From Pseudalkalibacillus decolorationis (GTDB taxonomy: Bacteria > Bacillota > Bacilli > Bacillales > Fictibacillaceae), in contig NZ_JANHJQ010000002.1 of NCBI RefSeq assembly GCF_024609785.1, positions 281,295 through 345,294 of the forward strand: DNA of 64,000 bases, read 5' to 3'. The stretch's first letter is position 1, and the number at the start of each line of letters is the position of its first letter. The translations under genes and the position numbers were made by a program. The notes under the pieces are model-generated. The model searched no databases. It was not told the DNA's origin and was given only the letters and a program-made list of their open reading frames with translations. Shown here piece after piece: positions 25,449 to 40,216 of the stretch.

Positions 25449-26408
25449 CTAGTTCTGCTTCTTTTTTGTAATTCCTTTTGATAAGTCTAATAAACCCGAA
25501 CCAACAGAATTTCGATTGTAACTAAGATTTTCGGTATTGTTTACAAGTAACCTATAAATCTCAGGTTCAGTTAGGGTTCGCTTTAGTTTGGTTTCATACC
25601 CTTCGATAAGTAGAGCGGCTGCCCCTGACACATGAGGTGTTGCCATTGAAGTACCTGTTAGTACAGCGTATTTATTATCTGTGTATGTTGAAAGAATGTT
25701 TACTCCTGGTGCTACTAAATCAATTTCATCGTTTGTATTCGTGAAACCCGCCGGCTTCTTATCTTCTGTCACTGCACCGACACAAACAACCTCGGGATAA
25801 TAGCTCGGATAAGTTCTCTCAAATGTGTAGCCTTTTCCATCTCCAAGGTTTCCTGCGGCACAGACGACGAGTATATCATTTTCCACCGCTCGTTTAATAA
25901 CACGATGCAGTCTTGGATCGTCAATACCTCCACCAAGAGAAAGAGAGATGACCCTCACTCGTTCACCTTCTGGCCCTCTCCAATCAGTTGCGTATTTAAT
26001 TCCTTTAATTACACTTTCATACGAACTTGTTCCATTTCCCCTGATAACTTTTAATATAAGTAAACTTGCCTCTGGTGCTACACCAACAACACCTGTACCG
26101 TTTAAACTTGCAGCAATTGTTCCTGACACATGAGTTCCGTGATAATGATTATCCAAAAATATTTTTGGGTTCCCATTGTAATCTGATGTGAAATTCCGTC
26201 CATCAATCACTCGTTCTCGTAAATCGGGGTGTGTATGTTGACAACCGGTATCTAATACAGCCACAACAACACCTCTGCCCTTGTATCCAAGGTCCCACAT
26301 CCGGGAAGCCTTTACCATTTCTACACTCTTTGGGATCTCTTTCCTGTCCTTTTTTGTTCCACTAATTTTAGATGGAAACAGTTGCAAATCTGACATACTC
26401 ATACTCAT
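25449..26408 (-). CDS. intracellular subtilisin-like serine protease (S8)
   Basis: A 319-residue subtilase with the triad Asp53 (VLDTG), His90 (HGTHVSG) and Ser254 (GTSMATPH), plus the oxyanion Asn in AAGN. There is no signal peptide and no long propeptide. The N-terminal LQLFPSKI followed by VKASRMWDLGYKGRGV resembles the short N-terminal extension of the intracellular proteases (IspA/ISP-1). It probably degrades proteins in the cytosol in stationary phase. Two ATGs (26408 and 26402) share the GGTGAGGAG site; the spacing favours 26402 slightly. Confidence 0.88.
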   Translation of the reverse strand: MSMSMSDLQLFPSKISGTKKDRKEIPKSVEMVKASRMWDLGYKGRGVVVAVLDTGCQHTHPDLRERVIDGRNFTSDYNGNPKIFLDNHYHGTHVSGTIAASLNGTGVVGVAPEASLLILKVIRGNGTSSYESVIKGIKYATDWRGPEGERVRVISLSLGGGIDDPRLHRVIKRAVENDILVVCAAGNLGDGKGYTFERTYPSYYPEVVCVGAVTEDKKPAGFTNTNDEIDLVAPGVNILSTYTDNKYAVLTGTSMATPHVSGAAALLIEGYETKLKRTLTEPEIYRLLVNNTENLSYNRNSVGSGLLDLSKGITKKKQN

Positions 26409-26503
26409 ATTCTCCTCACCTATTATATCGATCCTCTTATATAACTAGTAAATTCAAAGGTAAGGAGAAAGGTATAGGGTGTTGTCCTAAAAATTCAAAA
26501 AAA

Positions 26504-27364
26504 CTAATCTTTATGACTTGTTTCTTTAGAATCGACCATGGATTTTCTAAAAGAAGGTTTGCTAAGTGAGCATGGAGGTATATTTAGATCTGGAGTATAA
26601 TAGGTTAATTTTCGTAGAAAGTAACAGGCTTCAGGAAAATGGTGTTCGATAAAACGTAATGTAGCTTGGTTTAATACCTCATCGTCGACATAAAGCTTGA
26701 GCACTTTTAAAACGAGTTGATTTAGACCCAACACAGATTCAGCAACTTCTTTGGCAAAGTGATTTTGCACAGAGAACCCGGGTTTAATAAAACGCAAATA
26801 ACCTTTGATCGCATCATTTTTGATTATATGCGCAGAAAACACGTTCTTGAAATGTTCTGCTTGTTGGAGTAGTGGAAGTTCTACTGCATCTAATATTTGT
26901 ATTAATAAAGCAGAATGGCCTAATTGATCCTCCAACCATAGATCTAATAAGTCAACGAGTGGTAGGATTGGAGGTTCTTTTCCTTGCATGTAAAAGGATA
27001 ATTGACGAAGGTATTCCTGGTTCTCACTTAACGTCCCGTTTAAATAAGAAGGAGATAGATTTAAGTTTACTCTATTAACAATTCGTAAACGTTGTAATTG
27101 TCCTTCAAATTGATAATAGCCCAAGGCTACTGGATTAATTTGTTTAGCTAACTGAATCATTTCAGCGGAGTCTTCTGAAAGGCTCTGGTTAATGGTACAT
27201 AAGTGCTGTCTTAATTTATTAAATGCTTTGATGTATTGCAATGCCGTATCGACAAATTTTTTCTCAAAGGCTGACAAATAGTCATGGATAAAATGAGCAT
27301 GGTCTTCTAGTATCTCAAGCCAAAAGTGATGCTCTTGCCAAACCGAAATTTTCTCGTATGCCAT
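26504..27364 (-). CDS. DUF2935 domain protein
   Basis: A 286-residue, largely helical protein beginning EKISVWQEHHFWLEILEDHAHFIHDYL. A similar His/Glu-containing segment recurs in the second half (LWLEDQLGHSALL), as expected for the duplicated DUF2935 helical-bundle domain, which resembles ferritin-like metal-binding folds. Function unknown. The ATG at 27364 has GGGAGGAGAACT upstream. Confidence 0.78.
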   Translation of the reverse strand: MAYEKISVWQEHHFWLEILEDHAHFIHDYLSAFEKKFVDTALQYIKAFNKLRQHLCTINQSLSEDSAEMIQLAKQINPVALGYYQFEGQLQRLRIVNRVNLNLSPSYLNGTLSENQEYLRQLSFYMQGKEPPILPLVDLLDLWLEDQLGHSALLIQILDAVELPLLQQAEHFKNVFSAHIIKNDAIKGYLRFIKPGFSVQNHFAKEVAESVLGLNQLVLKVLKLYVDDEVLNQATLRFIEHHFPEACYFLRKLTYYTPDLNIPPCSLSKPSFRKSMVDSKETSHKD

Positions 27365-27506
27365 AGTTCTCCTCCCATAATTTCCATTTGTTATTAACGT
27401 ATGGTGTCTGTGGGAAAAAGAGAACATGAAACAAACGTCTATTGAATGCGCCGTAGCTTGTGATTTCTACGCTGGTTGTAAGGAAAGAGGTTCTACTAAC
27501 CTAAAA

Positions 27507-27534
27507 ACAAAACCCTAACTGAACAGGGTTTTGT
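27507..27534 (-). terminator. terminator at the end of the galactoside locus
   Basis: ACAAAACCCT and AGGGTTTTGT form a perfect 10-bp stem about 20 bases after the yesL-like stop on the minus strand. Confidence 0.7.
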
Positions 27535-27555
27535 TCTATTTATTCTTAATCATTT

Positions 27556-28185
27556 CTAACTAACTAACTGTTTAAGGCGGTCTATTTTAGTAAACGTTTT
27601 AAAGGCAAACCACATAAAAGTAAAACTTAATAGCACACCACTAAAAAGAAAAACCAGTCCTGGGAGAAAGCAAAATAAAATATATAAAATCCCTATACCA
27701 ACAACCATCATTAGAGTAGTTTGCAGATTAGATATTCCAATGACAAGAGCAATTTTAAAATATTGAATCATAGTTAATCGATAATGGACAAAAACAGGAA
27801 AAATGTACATTAATGTAATTAAATATAACAATCCTAAACCGAGTAATAAAACCAATAATACTTCGTAAACGATCCCCACAGAGGATTTAAAAAATAATAT
27901 ATCAACATATAGAATAATACCAATTACAAGCAATATAAATCCAATTAGGTTAGCCTTTATAAAATCAGTTCGGAATGTTTTCCAAAAGGTCTTGAAAATA
28001 GGGATATCCATTTCACCCATAATCCATTTGCGTACTATCGCATATAAAGAAGTGGTAGATGGCATGATCCCTAAAGCTATAAACCCTAACAATGTGAAGG
28101 CAATCCATAAAACATTCACGTAGACTAATTTCATTGTCCATTCACAAACACGATAAAAACCTCCTAAGGCACCATTCATTCCCAT
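27556..28185 (-). CDS. yesL: YesL-family (DUF624) membrane protein
   Basis: A 209-residue protein with about five hydrophobic segments. YesL features are VNVLWIAFTLLGFIALGIMPST, SLYAIVRKWIMGEMDIPIFKTFWKTFR and a later NLQTTLMMVVGIGIL. YesL proteins usually accompany YesM/YesN two-component systems and sugar importers, as here; their role is not established. It is the last gene of the locus. Confidence 0.85.
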   Translation of the reverse strand: MGMNGALGGFYRVCEWTMKLVYVNVLWIAFTLLGFIALGIMPSTTSLYAIVRKWIMGEMDIPIFKTFWKTFRTDFIKANLIGFILLVIGIILYVDILFFKSSVGIVYEVLLVLLLGLGLLYLITLMYIFPVFVHYRLTMIQYFKIALVIGISNLQTTLMMVVGIGILYILFCFLPGLVFLFSGVLLSFTFMWFAFKTFTKIDRLKQLVS

Positions 28186-28236
28186 TTATGATTCACCCCT
28201 CATTTTCACTATATTATATAAAAACCCAAGGAATTT

Positions 28237-33091
<4,855 letters not shown>

Positions 33092-33154
33092 TTATCCACC
33101 CCTTATTGATTAATTTCCATCTCTTCAATTGGAACTATTCCGTAAATCACTTCC

Positions 33155-33973
33155 CTACCCCTTTAACCCTGAATCCATCACTTCTTCAACGATATACCTT
33201 TGAGCGATAAAGAAAAGAATGAGTGGTGGTAAACATATTAAGAATGTCACAGCCATAATCGACTCCATGTCGACCCCAAACATCCCTCTAAATTGTGATA
33301 AACCAAGCGTTAACGTGTATTTACTTTGATCGTTTAAGAAGATTAACGGTCCAAGGTAATCGTTCCAACTCCCAAGGATTTGAAAAACAGCAACTAGAAT
33401 CAATGGAGGAACCATTATTGGCATGCAAATTCTTGAATAAATCTGGAAGTGATTGGCACCATCGATTTTAGCCGCTTCATCTAGCTCTTTCGGAATCGTC
33501 ATAATAAATTGCCTCAACAGAAAGATAAAAAATGGGGCACCAAAAAAGGAGGGGACAATTAATGGTTTTAACGTATTTATCCAACCTAAATAATTGAATT
33601 CCATATATAAAGGAATCATTGTTACTTCCCATGGAATCATCATCGTTGCAAGTAATACCATAAATAGAAAATCTCGCCCCTTGAAAGTAAATCTTGCAAA
33701 TCCATAGGCAACAAGTGATGAAGAGATGAGCTGTCCGATCGTTGACAGCGCGGTGACAATAACAGAGTTCATCAAAAATGTATTAAATGGTTGAATCGTC
33801 CATGCTTTCATAAAATTACCGAATTGAATGTCTGAAGGAATCCACTTTGGTGGGAATAAATAAATCTCATCGGGTGTCTTTACCGCTGTCGTAACCATCC
33901 AGAAAAATGGTGCCAGAAACAAAATTGAAAATCCAATAAGAATCGTATAGTTTAGTGATTTTCCAAATTTCAC
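33155..33973 (-). CDS. CUT1 sugar ABC transporter permease (MalG-type), importer 1
   Basis: A 272-residue membrane protein with six hydrophobic segments and the EAA loop ELDEAAKIDGANHFQIYSRICMP (about residues 159-181), which contacts the ATPase. The start codon is GTG at 33973, with AAGGAGGTG six bases upstream. It pairs with the MalF-type permease at 33995-34942. The system has no ATPase gene here. Confidence 0.9.
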   Translation of the reverse strand: MKFGKSLNYTILIGFSILFLAPFFWMVTTAVKTPDEIYLFPPKWIPSDIQFGNFMKAWTIQPFNTFLMNSVIVTALSTIGQLISSSLVAYGFARFTFKGRDFLFMVLLATMMIPWEVTMIPLYMEFNYLGWINTLKPLIVPSFFGAPFFIFLLRQFIMTIPKELDEAAKIDGANHFQIYSRICMPIMVPPLILVAVFQILGSWNDYLGPLIFLNDQSKYTLTLGLSQFRGMFGVDMESIMAVTFLICLPPLILFFIAQRYIVEEVMDSGLKG

Positions 33974-33994
33974 TTGTGCACCTCCTTAACCAAA

Positions 33995-34942
33995 TTATTT
34001 ATTTTTCATTTCACCTTCGTAATAAACCCACATAGTTGAAGATTTGAACACAATAAACGTTAAGCCCAAAACAATAATAAACATGAACCAAGCATTGGCC
34101 GATGAGTACCCCATTTTAAAATATTTAAATGCATTCTCATAAACGTACATTGCGTAGAAATAGGTGGATCGTAAAGGCCCACCACCGGTTAATACAAGTG
34201 CAAGTGTTAATTGTTGAAAAGCTGCAATAATAGTCATTATTAAATTGAATAATATGATGGGACTTAACATAGGAATAGTGATTTTAAAAAACTTCGTTAC
34301 TTTTCCTGCACCATCAATTGATGCTGCTTCATATAAATTTTGAGGGATATTTTTTAATCCTGCCAAAAAAATCAGCATCATCGTTCCCTGTCCCCATAGA
34401 CTTGCGATCACCATTGCAACAAGAGCCCAGTTCGGATCATTAAGCCAATCAGGTCCATTAATCCCTACAAATGATAAAAAGTAATTTAAAATTCCGTATT
34501 CTCCGCTAAATACCCAAGCCCATATCATTGCAAGCGCTACTCCTGAAATAACTGATGGAAGATAAAAGATTGTCCTGAAAGCCGACATAGCCTTCACTTT
34601 TTGGTTTAACAAGATTGCTAAAAACAGGGCGATAATCAAATTAAATGGTACAAATAAAACTGCGAATTTTACTGTTACTGCCAATGAGCTCCAAAAATAC
34701 GGATCATTGGTAAACATTTCTATATAGTTTTGAAATCCAACAAATTTTGTTTCACCAACTATTGGCCAATTAAAAAAACTAATCACTAATGAAAATAGTA
34801 ACGGTCCGAACGTAAATGCAAAAAAGCCTATGACCCATGGAGAGATAAAAAGAAAGGGGATGATACTCCCCCATTTAAACTTCTTTTTTGTTTGAAGTAC
34901 TGTTTGTTTTGATACATTTGTTGATATTTCAGTGCTCATCAT
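33995..34942 (-). CDS. CUT1 sugar ABC transporter permease (MalF-type), importer 1
   Basis: A 315-residue permease with six membrane segments and EAA loop NLYEAASIDGAGKVTKFFKITIP (about residues 213-235). The N-terminal WVIGFFAFTFGPLLFSLVISF segment is typical of MalF/LacF-type subunits. Part of the SBP-MalF-MalG-lacZ gene order. Confidence 0.9.
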   Translation of the reverse strand: MMSTEISTNVSKQTVLQTKKKFKWGSIIPFLFISPWVIGFFAFTFGPLLFSLVISFFNWPIVGETKFVGFQNYIEMFTNDPYFWSSLAVTVKFAVLFVPFNLIIALFLAILLNQKVKAMSAFRTIFYLPSVISGVALAMIWAWVFSGEYGILNYFLSFVGINGPDWLNDPNWALVAMVIASLWGQGTMMLIFLAGLKNIPQNLYEAASIDGAGKVTKFFKITIPMLSPIILFNLIMTIIAAFQQLTLALVLTGGGPLRSTYFYAMYVYENAFKYFKMGYSSANAWFMFIIVLGLTFIVFKSSTMWVYYEGEMKNK

Positions 34943-34967
34943 TCCACCTTCTTTCTAAAGGAAACTA

Positions 34968-36254
34968 CTACTCTTTCAAAAACTTCTTCGAATCTTTAAC
35001 TGCCTTATTTAAGTATTTCTCTGCGTCTTTTCCAAGCATTGTTGCATTAATCGCTAATGATAAATTCCGTTTCACTTCACTCCAGTTTTCATTTAGGAGA
35101 AATGCTGGAGTATCAGATGAACGCTCTAACATGGTATAAAATGGTTCATAAAGGGGATCCTCAGCAACTTTAGTTTCTTGTACAACGCTTTTTCTAACCG
35201 GTAAATCTGAAGTTCTCATCTTAATTGCTTCCGGTGAAACAAAGAACTTAATAAATTCCCAAGCTAAATCTTTATTCTTTGAATCTTTTGCCATAGAAAT
35301 GGCGGATGTGTTGATAATTCCTTTTACTGGCTTTCCATCAAAGGATGGTATTTCTACAGTACCAAAGTTAATACCCGCTTCTTGATAACCTTTAAGTGGC
35401 CAAATTCCACTTTCATACATCGCTATTTTTCCTGCTTTAAAAATATCGTCACCACTCTGTTGTTTGTTCCCTCCAACTAAAACAGCTTTTTTGTCCTTTA
35501 CTAGATCCCCTAACATTTGAATCGCTCCAACAGTCTCGGGGCTGTTCATATAACCTTCAATCTTTTTCCCGTCAGGGCTAATAAAACTTCCCCCATTGCT
35601 CCACACATACCCTTGAATATCATAAGGATCGGGTTCCGCTTCTACACCAAATCCGTATTGCCTTTTATCAACATTTGTTAACTTTTCCGCTTTTTCTTTA
35701 AAGTCTTCCACAGTCCACCCGTCTTTTGGATATGGGACACCTGCCTTATCAAACAAATCTTTATTATAATAAACAACATGTGTTGTAAACCCTAATGGCA
35801 AGCCATACGTCTGATTGTTCACACTAGAATAGTTAAATAGCCCTTCATAAAAATCATCTATATTAATTTCAGAGTCTTGTTCAATAAAATGATCTAACGG
35901 TTCAAGAGATTTATAATACTCCGTATAATTCCACATGTACATAACATCTGGAGGATTTTTAGCTCCAAAAGATGCGGCGAGTTTTTGATCGAACCCATCA
36001 CTGTAAGGTTCAACTTGGACCTTTACGCCAGGATTTTCAGCTTCAAATTTCTTAGCAATTTCCTGCTGAAGTTTCAAAGCTTCCCCCGAATCCCACGTTG
36101 CAAAACGGAGCGTTACCTTTTCATTTGACTTCTTGTCCCCCGAATCACTATTTCCATCACTCGTTCCACTTGCTAGATCATTGTTACTGCAACCTGCTAA
36201 AACAACGGATAAAGCTAATAGAAATACAGTCATAAATGCAACAATTTTCTTCAT
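34968..36254 (-). CDS. sugar-binding lipoprotein, importer 1
   Basis: A 428-residue family 1 extracellular solute-binding protein. It has a lipoprotein signal peptide with lipobox LAGC (Cys22), then VTLRFATWDSGE and the conserved WTVEDFKEKAEKL and GIINTSAISMAKDSKNKDLAWEFIKFF segments. It binds an oligosaccharide, probably a beta-galactoside given lacZ downstream. The 183-bp gap after the regulator gene contains TTAAGTCGCTTTCA (36343-36356), one or two mismatches from a CcpA cre site, so its own catabolite-repressed promoter is possible. Confidence 0.9.
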   Translation of the reverse strand: MKKIVAFMTVFLLALSVVLAGCSNNDLASGTSDGNSDSGDKKSNEKVTLRFATWDSGEALKLQQEIAKKFEAENPGVKVQVEPYSDGFDQKLAASFGAKNPPDVMYMWNYTEYYKSLEPLDHFIEQDSEINIDDFYEGLFNYSSVNNQTYGLPLGFTTHVVYYNKDLFDKAGVPYPKDGWTVEDFKEKAEKLTNVDKRQYGFGVEAEPDPYDIQGYVWSNGGSFISPDGKKIEGYMNSPETVGAIQMLGDLVKDKKAVLVGGNKQQSGDDIFKAGKIAMYESGIWPLKGYQEAGINFGTVEIPSFDGKPVKGIINTSAISMAKDSKNKDLAWEFIKFFVSPEAIKMRTSDLPVRKSVVQETKVAEDPLYEPFYTMLERSSDTPAFLLNENWSEVKRNLSLAINATMLGKDAEKYLNKAVKDSKKFLKE

Positions 36255-36437
36255 TTCAATCCCCCTCGAATTTTAGATGCATGATAAAGCTTTTTTTGAT
36301 TTTTTAAAGTCACCACCTTCTTTTTTTGAAAAAACAGAAAATTTAAGTCGCTTTCATTTTATCTTTTATAACGATTCATATGAACTGACTGATGTACGAA
36401 CTTTAGTGCTAATTCGTCTTGAAATCAAAAGTTGGTG

Positions 36438-37619
36438 TCAATTTGTATACTCCAGTTCGTCTTTTTGTTTGATTCGATATTGGGAAGGCGGCATCCCAAT
36501 ACACCTTTTAAACCACTTGCTAAAATATTTGGCATCACACATACCGACTTTAATAGCTATTTCCTCAATATTCATTTTTGTTGTTCCAAGTAGTTCGGTA
36601 GCAACTTTCAATTTCATTTTTTCAGTAAAAGAACCGAAGCTTTCCCCAATCACTTTTTTAAATAAAGTACTGAAGTGACTACGGCTAAGTCCGACTTGCT
36701 TAGCTACTTCAGTTACAGTTAATGGAGAAGAAATGTCAACTGTTATTAACTGAACGGCCTGTATAATCGGATCCGGCCATGATATTGTTTCAAATGCAAA
36801 GTTTTTTTCAATTTCAGCTTGTCTATAGAGGCTTTTCACAGCATTTACCCATCCATCCATTCCGCTTGCCGGCCCAATTCGGTTCCACTGTACAGTATCT
36901 AACGTATTTTTAAGGTTTATCAGTATCATATCAAGTTCCTGTTTTCTTGCACCATCACAGAATAAGAAGCATTGCTCGCTTCCATAACGAATCATTTCGC
37001 CTTTACCATTCAAATGCTTTTGTATTAATTCCCATACAATACAATTGTTTTCCCTCGCTGTTGAACGGACGAAATATACATGGAACGGGTTTTCCATCCA
37101 ACTCCAGTCCGTTTCGAACCAGTTTTCCAATTCAGCTTCAAAATTACTGTTGAACCCACAAAGCCATACATAAAAACTAGAATTCGTTTTTTCGAATGAT
37201 TTAAAAGTGTTCAAAATAGATCGTTTCCGGGCTTTAATCTCGTCATGAAACTGTTGTAAATAATCGTTTAACTCCTTATCATTAAAAGAGGTTTTTAGTA
37301 GATAGCCGGAAACACCGATCTTTAAGCCCTCCTGTGCATATTCAAAATCCCTATGGCAGCTTAACAACAATATTTTTATATCTGGAGAATGCTGCTTCAC
37401 CTTCCGAGAAAATTCAATTCCATCCATTTCAGGCATGACAATATCAGTAATAATGACATCTGGACGGAATTCTTGAAAAGCTTCCCAACCCTTTTCTCCA
37501 TTTGGAACATCTGCAACAACCTCCATGTCATATTCGTCCCAATCAACAGTAGCTTGAATCCCCTTGCGTACGATACACTCATCATCTACAATCAGTACTT
37601 TGATCTTCAAATTGTTCAT
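36438..37619 (-). CDS. YesN-type response regulator (REC + AraC HTH)
   Basis: A 393-residue regulator: REC domain with DDE at 12-14 and phosphoacceptor Asp59 (VIITDIVMPEMDG), a long linker, and a C-terminal AraC-type domain (VAKQVGLSRSHFSTLFKKVIG, then IEEIAIKVGMCDAKYFSKWFKR). It probably activates the flanking importer and glycosidase genes. The ATG at 37619 follows AAGGAGGGTTACTT and overlaps the kinase stop by 4 bp (ATGA), so the two are made together. Confidence 0.9.
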   Translation of the reverse strand: MNNLKIKVLIVDDECIVRKGIQATVDWDEYDMEVVADVPNGEKGWEAFQEFRPDVIITDIVMPEMDGIEFSRKVKQHSPDIKILLLSCHRDFEYAQEGLKIGVSGYLLKTSFNDKELNDYLQQFHDEIKARKRSILNTFKSFEKTNSSFYVWLCGFNSNFEAELENWFETDWSWMENPFHVYFVRSTARENNCIVWELIQKHLNGKGEMIRYGSEQCFLFCDGARKQELDMILINLKNTLDTVQWNRIGPASGMDGWVNAVKSLYRQAEIEKNFAFETISWPDPIIQAVQLITVDISSPLTVTEVAKQVGLSRSHFSTLFKKVIGESFGSFTEKMKLKVATELLGTTKMNIEEIAIKVGMCDAKYFSKWFKRCIGMPPSQYRIKQKDELEYTN

Positions 37620-39337
37620 AAGTAACCCTCCTTTGGCCAACAAATGTGAATTGTTGTTCCCCTACCTCGTTCAGAATCTAACGATAACCCATACATGTGA
37701 CCAAAATGCAGCTTGAATTTTTGATGGATGTTATATAGACCAATCCCACCTTTTCCCTTTTTTGGCTGGAGTTCATCAAGTAAGATAGGGAGTTTACTAG
37801 TTTTTATACCTTTTCCGTCATCCTTAAGAATTAAATGTAGTAGATCGTCTTCACAGCTGATCGATAATTCGATTGCCCCGCAACCATCTTCAAAGCCGTG
37901 AAAAAAGATATTTTCGAATAGTGGCTGCAAAGACATTCTAGGTATTAAGAATTTTTCACAATCAGAATCGCAGTTTAGATTGTAATCAAATGATTTACCA
38001 TAACGAATCTCTTGAACCTTGAGAAAATGTTCAATTATATTCAATTCTTTTTCTAAAGGAATCAGTTCATTAGTAAAATCCAGATTACCTTCCAACACTT
38101 CAGTCAAATGGTAAATCATTTCTTGTATTTCTTTTACTCCTAGAAGCCTTGCTTTCCATTGAATGGAATTTAATGTATTGAACAACAAATGGGGGTTGAT
38201 TTGATAATGAAAGGCTTTTAGTTCCGCATCTTTCTTGAGTCTTTCTTTTTGGCTGACTTCGCGGACCAACGACTGAATTTGTCCAACCATAGTATTAAAG
38301 CTCCGCTCCAGTTTTCCTAACTCATCGTTCGAATCTACAAACGTCCTTGTTTGCAAATCACCATTACTCACCTGATGCATGGATTCCATTAATCGTTTAA
38401 TTCTACCGGTAATAGGTTTGGAAAATAAAAAGGCAAGTAATAATGCAAGTAATAAAGATATAGCAATCCCGATAATGGTGTACATTTGTATAGCACTTGA
38501 AGATTGATAGAATTGTTCATGAGGGATTCTCACTTCAACAGTCCAATCACTTGAAGAGAGATTTTTTTCCCAAACAATATCACTCGAGCTTTTCTCGAGG
38601 TCTATATCTGTCTGATAAATGACCTCAGTGCTTTTGTCAGTTATCGTAATGATCGAATTCAAATCCTTCTCCAACGTATGTATCAATTGGAATAATTCTT
38701 CAGCATTCGTTTCAATTAAAATCCTGCTGTCTTTTAAAATTCCATAGCTGCTTTTTGTAGGAACAAGTAAGCCGATGACTTTTTCACCCGATCCGTCTCT
38801 AAATCTGTAATTGTAGTGGTCTGGTGTATATAGGCCTGTCCAAAATCCATCATTACTATTTTTCATAAACTCTTTCCAATACAGTTCATCTGTCAGCTCA
38901 TCAATATCCAGCCTCCCTTTCCCAAAGTAATATCCGGATTGTGTAATCAGAAAAATCCCTTTTGTCTGAGTCGTTTTATGTCCTTCTAAAAAGCGCTCGA
39001 AATTCCTTTGCTCAATAAAGCCTTCATATGTTTTCGGTTGTTCACTGTTCAAAACGATTAATGTTGGATCTGATAGGTATTTTTGAATATCACTTGCGAT
39101 GAGGTGCATATGAGTCAAGTTTGAATCTATTTGATATTGCAATTGTCTTACCGCAAATTCTCCATAACTACCAAGTTGTGAATTCACAACATTTGATGAC
39201 TTATGATAGGAAAGAACACCTAATAAAATTAAAGGAATTAAGGTAACGATTAAGAAAAACAATACTAACTTTGTTTGGATACTTCTTTTTGGATGATCAA
39301 TTATTTGCATTACTTGTTGTTGAAAAGATGGTTTCAT
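37616..39337 (-). CDS. YesM-type sensor histidine kinase
   Basis: A 573-residue membrane kinase with transmembrane segments at about residues 24-44 and 278-300, flanking a Cache-like external sensor. A HAMP domain follows (NGDLQTRTFVDSNDELGKL). The His_kinase motif is FHYQINPHLLFNTLNSIQ and the ATPase motifs are DDGKGI and GGIGLYNIHQKF. Such kinases sense extracellular sugars or their binding proteins. The ATG at 39337 is chosen for GTGAGGAGGGTCATA. It lies between two ABC importers. Confidence 0.9.
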   Translation of the reverse strand: MKPSFQQQVMQIIDHPKRSIQTKLVLFFLIVTLIPLILLGVLSYHKSSNVVNSQLGSYGEFAVRQLQYQIDSNLTHMHLIASDIQKYLSDPTLIVLNSEQPKTYEGFIEQRNFERFLEGHKTTQTKGIFLITQSGYYFGKGRLDIDELTDELYWKEFMKNSNDGFWTGLYTPDHYNYRFRDGSGEKVIGLLVPTKSSYGILKDSRILIETNAEELFQLIHTLEKDLNSIITITDKSTEVIYQTDIDLEKSSSDIVWEKNLSSSDWTVEVRIPHEQFYQSSSAIQMYTIIGIAISLLLALLLAFLFSKPITGRIKRLMESMHQVSNGDLQTRTFVDSNDELGKLERSFNTMVGQIQSLVREVSQKERLKKDAELKAFHYQINPHLLFNTLNSIQWKARLLGVKEIQEMIYHLTEVLEGNLDFTNELIPLEKELNIIEHFLKVQEIRYGKSFDYNLNCDSDCEKFLIPRMSLQPLFENIFFHGFEDGCGAIELSISCEDDLLHLILKDDGKGIKTSKLPILLDELQPKKGKGGIGLYNIHQKFKLHFGHMYGLSLDSERGRGTTIHICWPKEGYL

Positions 39338-39385
39338 TATGACCCTCCTCACAGTAATTCATAGTTGTTTCGACAGTCTCTCAGA

Positions 39386-40216
39386 TTACTCCTTCACTGA
39401 TCCACCAAGAATGCCTGATATAAACTGTTTTTGCAGGATTAAGAAGAAAATCATTATTGGAAGGGTTGATAAGGTAGCTCCCAACATTAGCTGGCCATAG
39501 TCAACTCGGGCCATACCGATCAAACTTGATAGAGCCACAGGAAGTGTAAACATTTCACTAGAATTCAGAATGACGAGAGGCCAAATAAAGTTATTCCATT
39601 GAAACATGAATAAAAAGATGGCAACTGCCGCAAGGGCCGGTCTCATTGTGGCTAAAACAATGGTGAAAAAGATCCGAAACTCTCCCGCTCCATCAATTCT
39701 TGCTGCTTCAATTAACGAATCAGGGATAGATTTCATATTTTGCCTCATCAAATAGATACCGAAAGGAAAAGCAAGGTTTGGCAAAATAACTGCACTGTAC
39801 GTATTAAGCCATTCAAGACTTACCATTAATTCAAAAAGGGGAATTAATGTGACCTGGTAAGGGATCATGATCGTAAGCAACAACATAAAAAAGATCTTGT
39901 CTCTTCCTTTGAACTGAAATTTTGCAAAAGCATAACCTGCTGCTGCACTGATCAACGTGCTTAAAACCGTAAAAGTCAATGCAATAAATAATGAATTCCA
40001 GATGATTTTCAACATCCCCAGAGATTCTTGCAGACTTATGAAATTTTCTACTAGGTAATCACCAGGCAATAGTTGAGGAGGGATATTAAAGATCTCACCT
40101 GAAGGGTGCGTTGCCCCGATAAACATCCAATAAAATGGCCCTATTGATATGATGACACCGATTAACAGAAAAGAGTAAATGACGATTTTATTCAATAATG
40201 AATACTGATTACGCAT
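39386..40216 (-). CDS. CUT1 sugar ABC transporter permease (MalG-type), importer 2
   Basis: A 276-residue six-segment permease with EAA loop SLIEAARIDGAGEFRIFFTIVL (about residues 165-186). The start overlaps the stop of the upstream permease (TAATG), a sign of translational coupling. Confidence 0.9.
   Translation of the reverse strand: MRNQYSLLNKIVIYSFLLIGVIISIGPFYWMFIGATHPSGEIFNIPPQLLPGDYLVENFISLQESLGMLKIIWNSLFIALTFTVLSTLISAAAGYAFAKFQFKGRDKIFFMLLLTIMIPYQVTLIPLFELMVSLEWLNTYSAVILPNLAFPFGIYLMRQNMKSIPDSLIEAARIDGAGEFRIFFTIVLATMRPALAAVAIFLFMFQWNNFIWPLVILNSSEMFTLPVALSSLIGMARVDYGQLMLGATLSTLPIMIFFLILQKQFISGILGGSVKE

Noticed and set aside
36277..36678. A 133-codon + strand frame opposite the start of importer 1 and the regulator gene
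   Set aside because: It is antisense to the well-supported AraC-type regulator and lacks a recognisable product.
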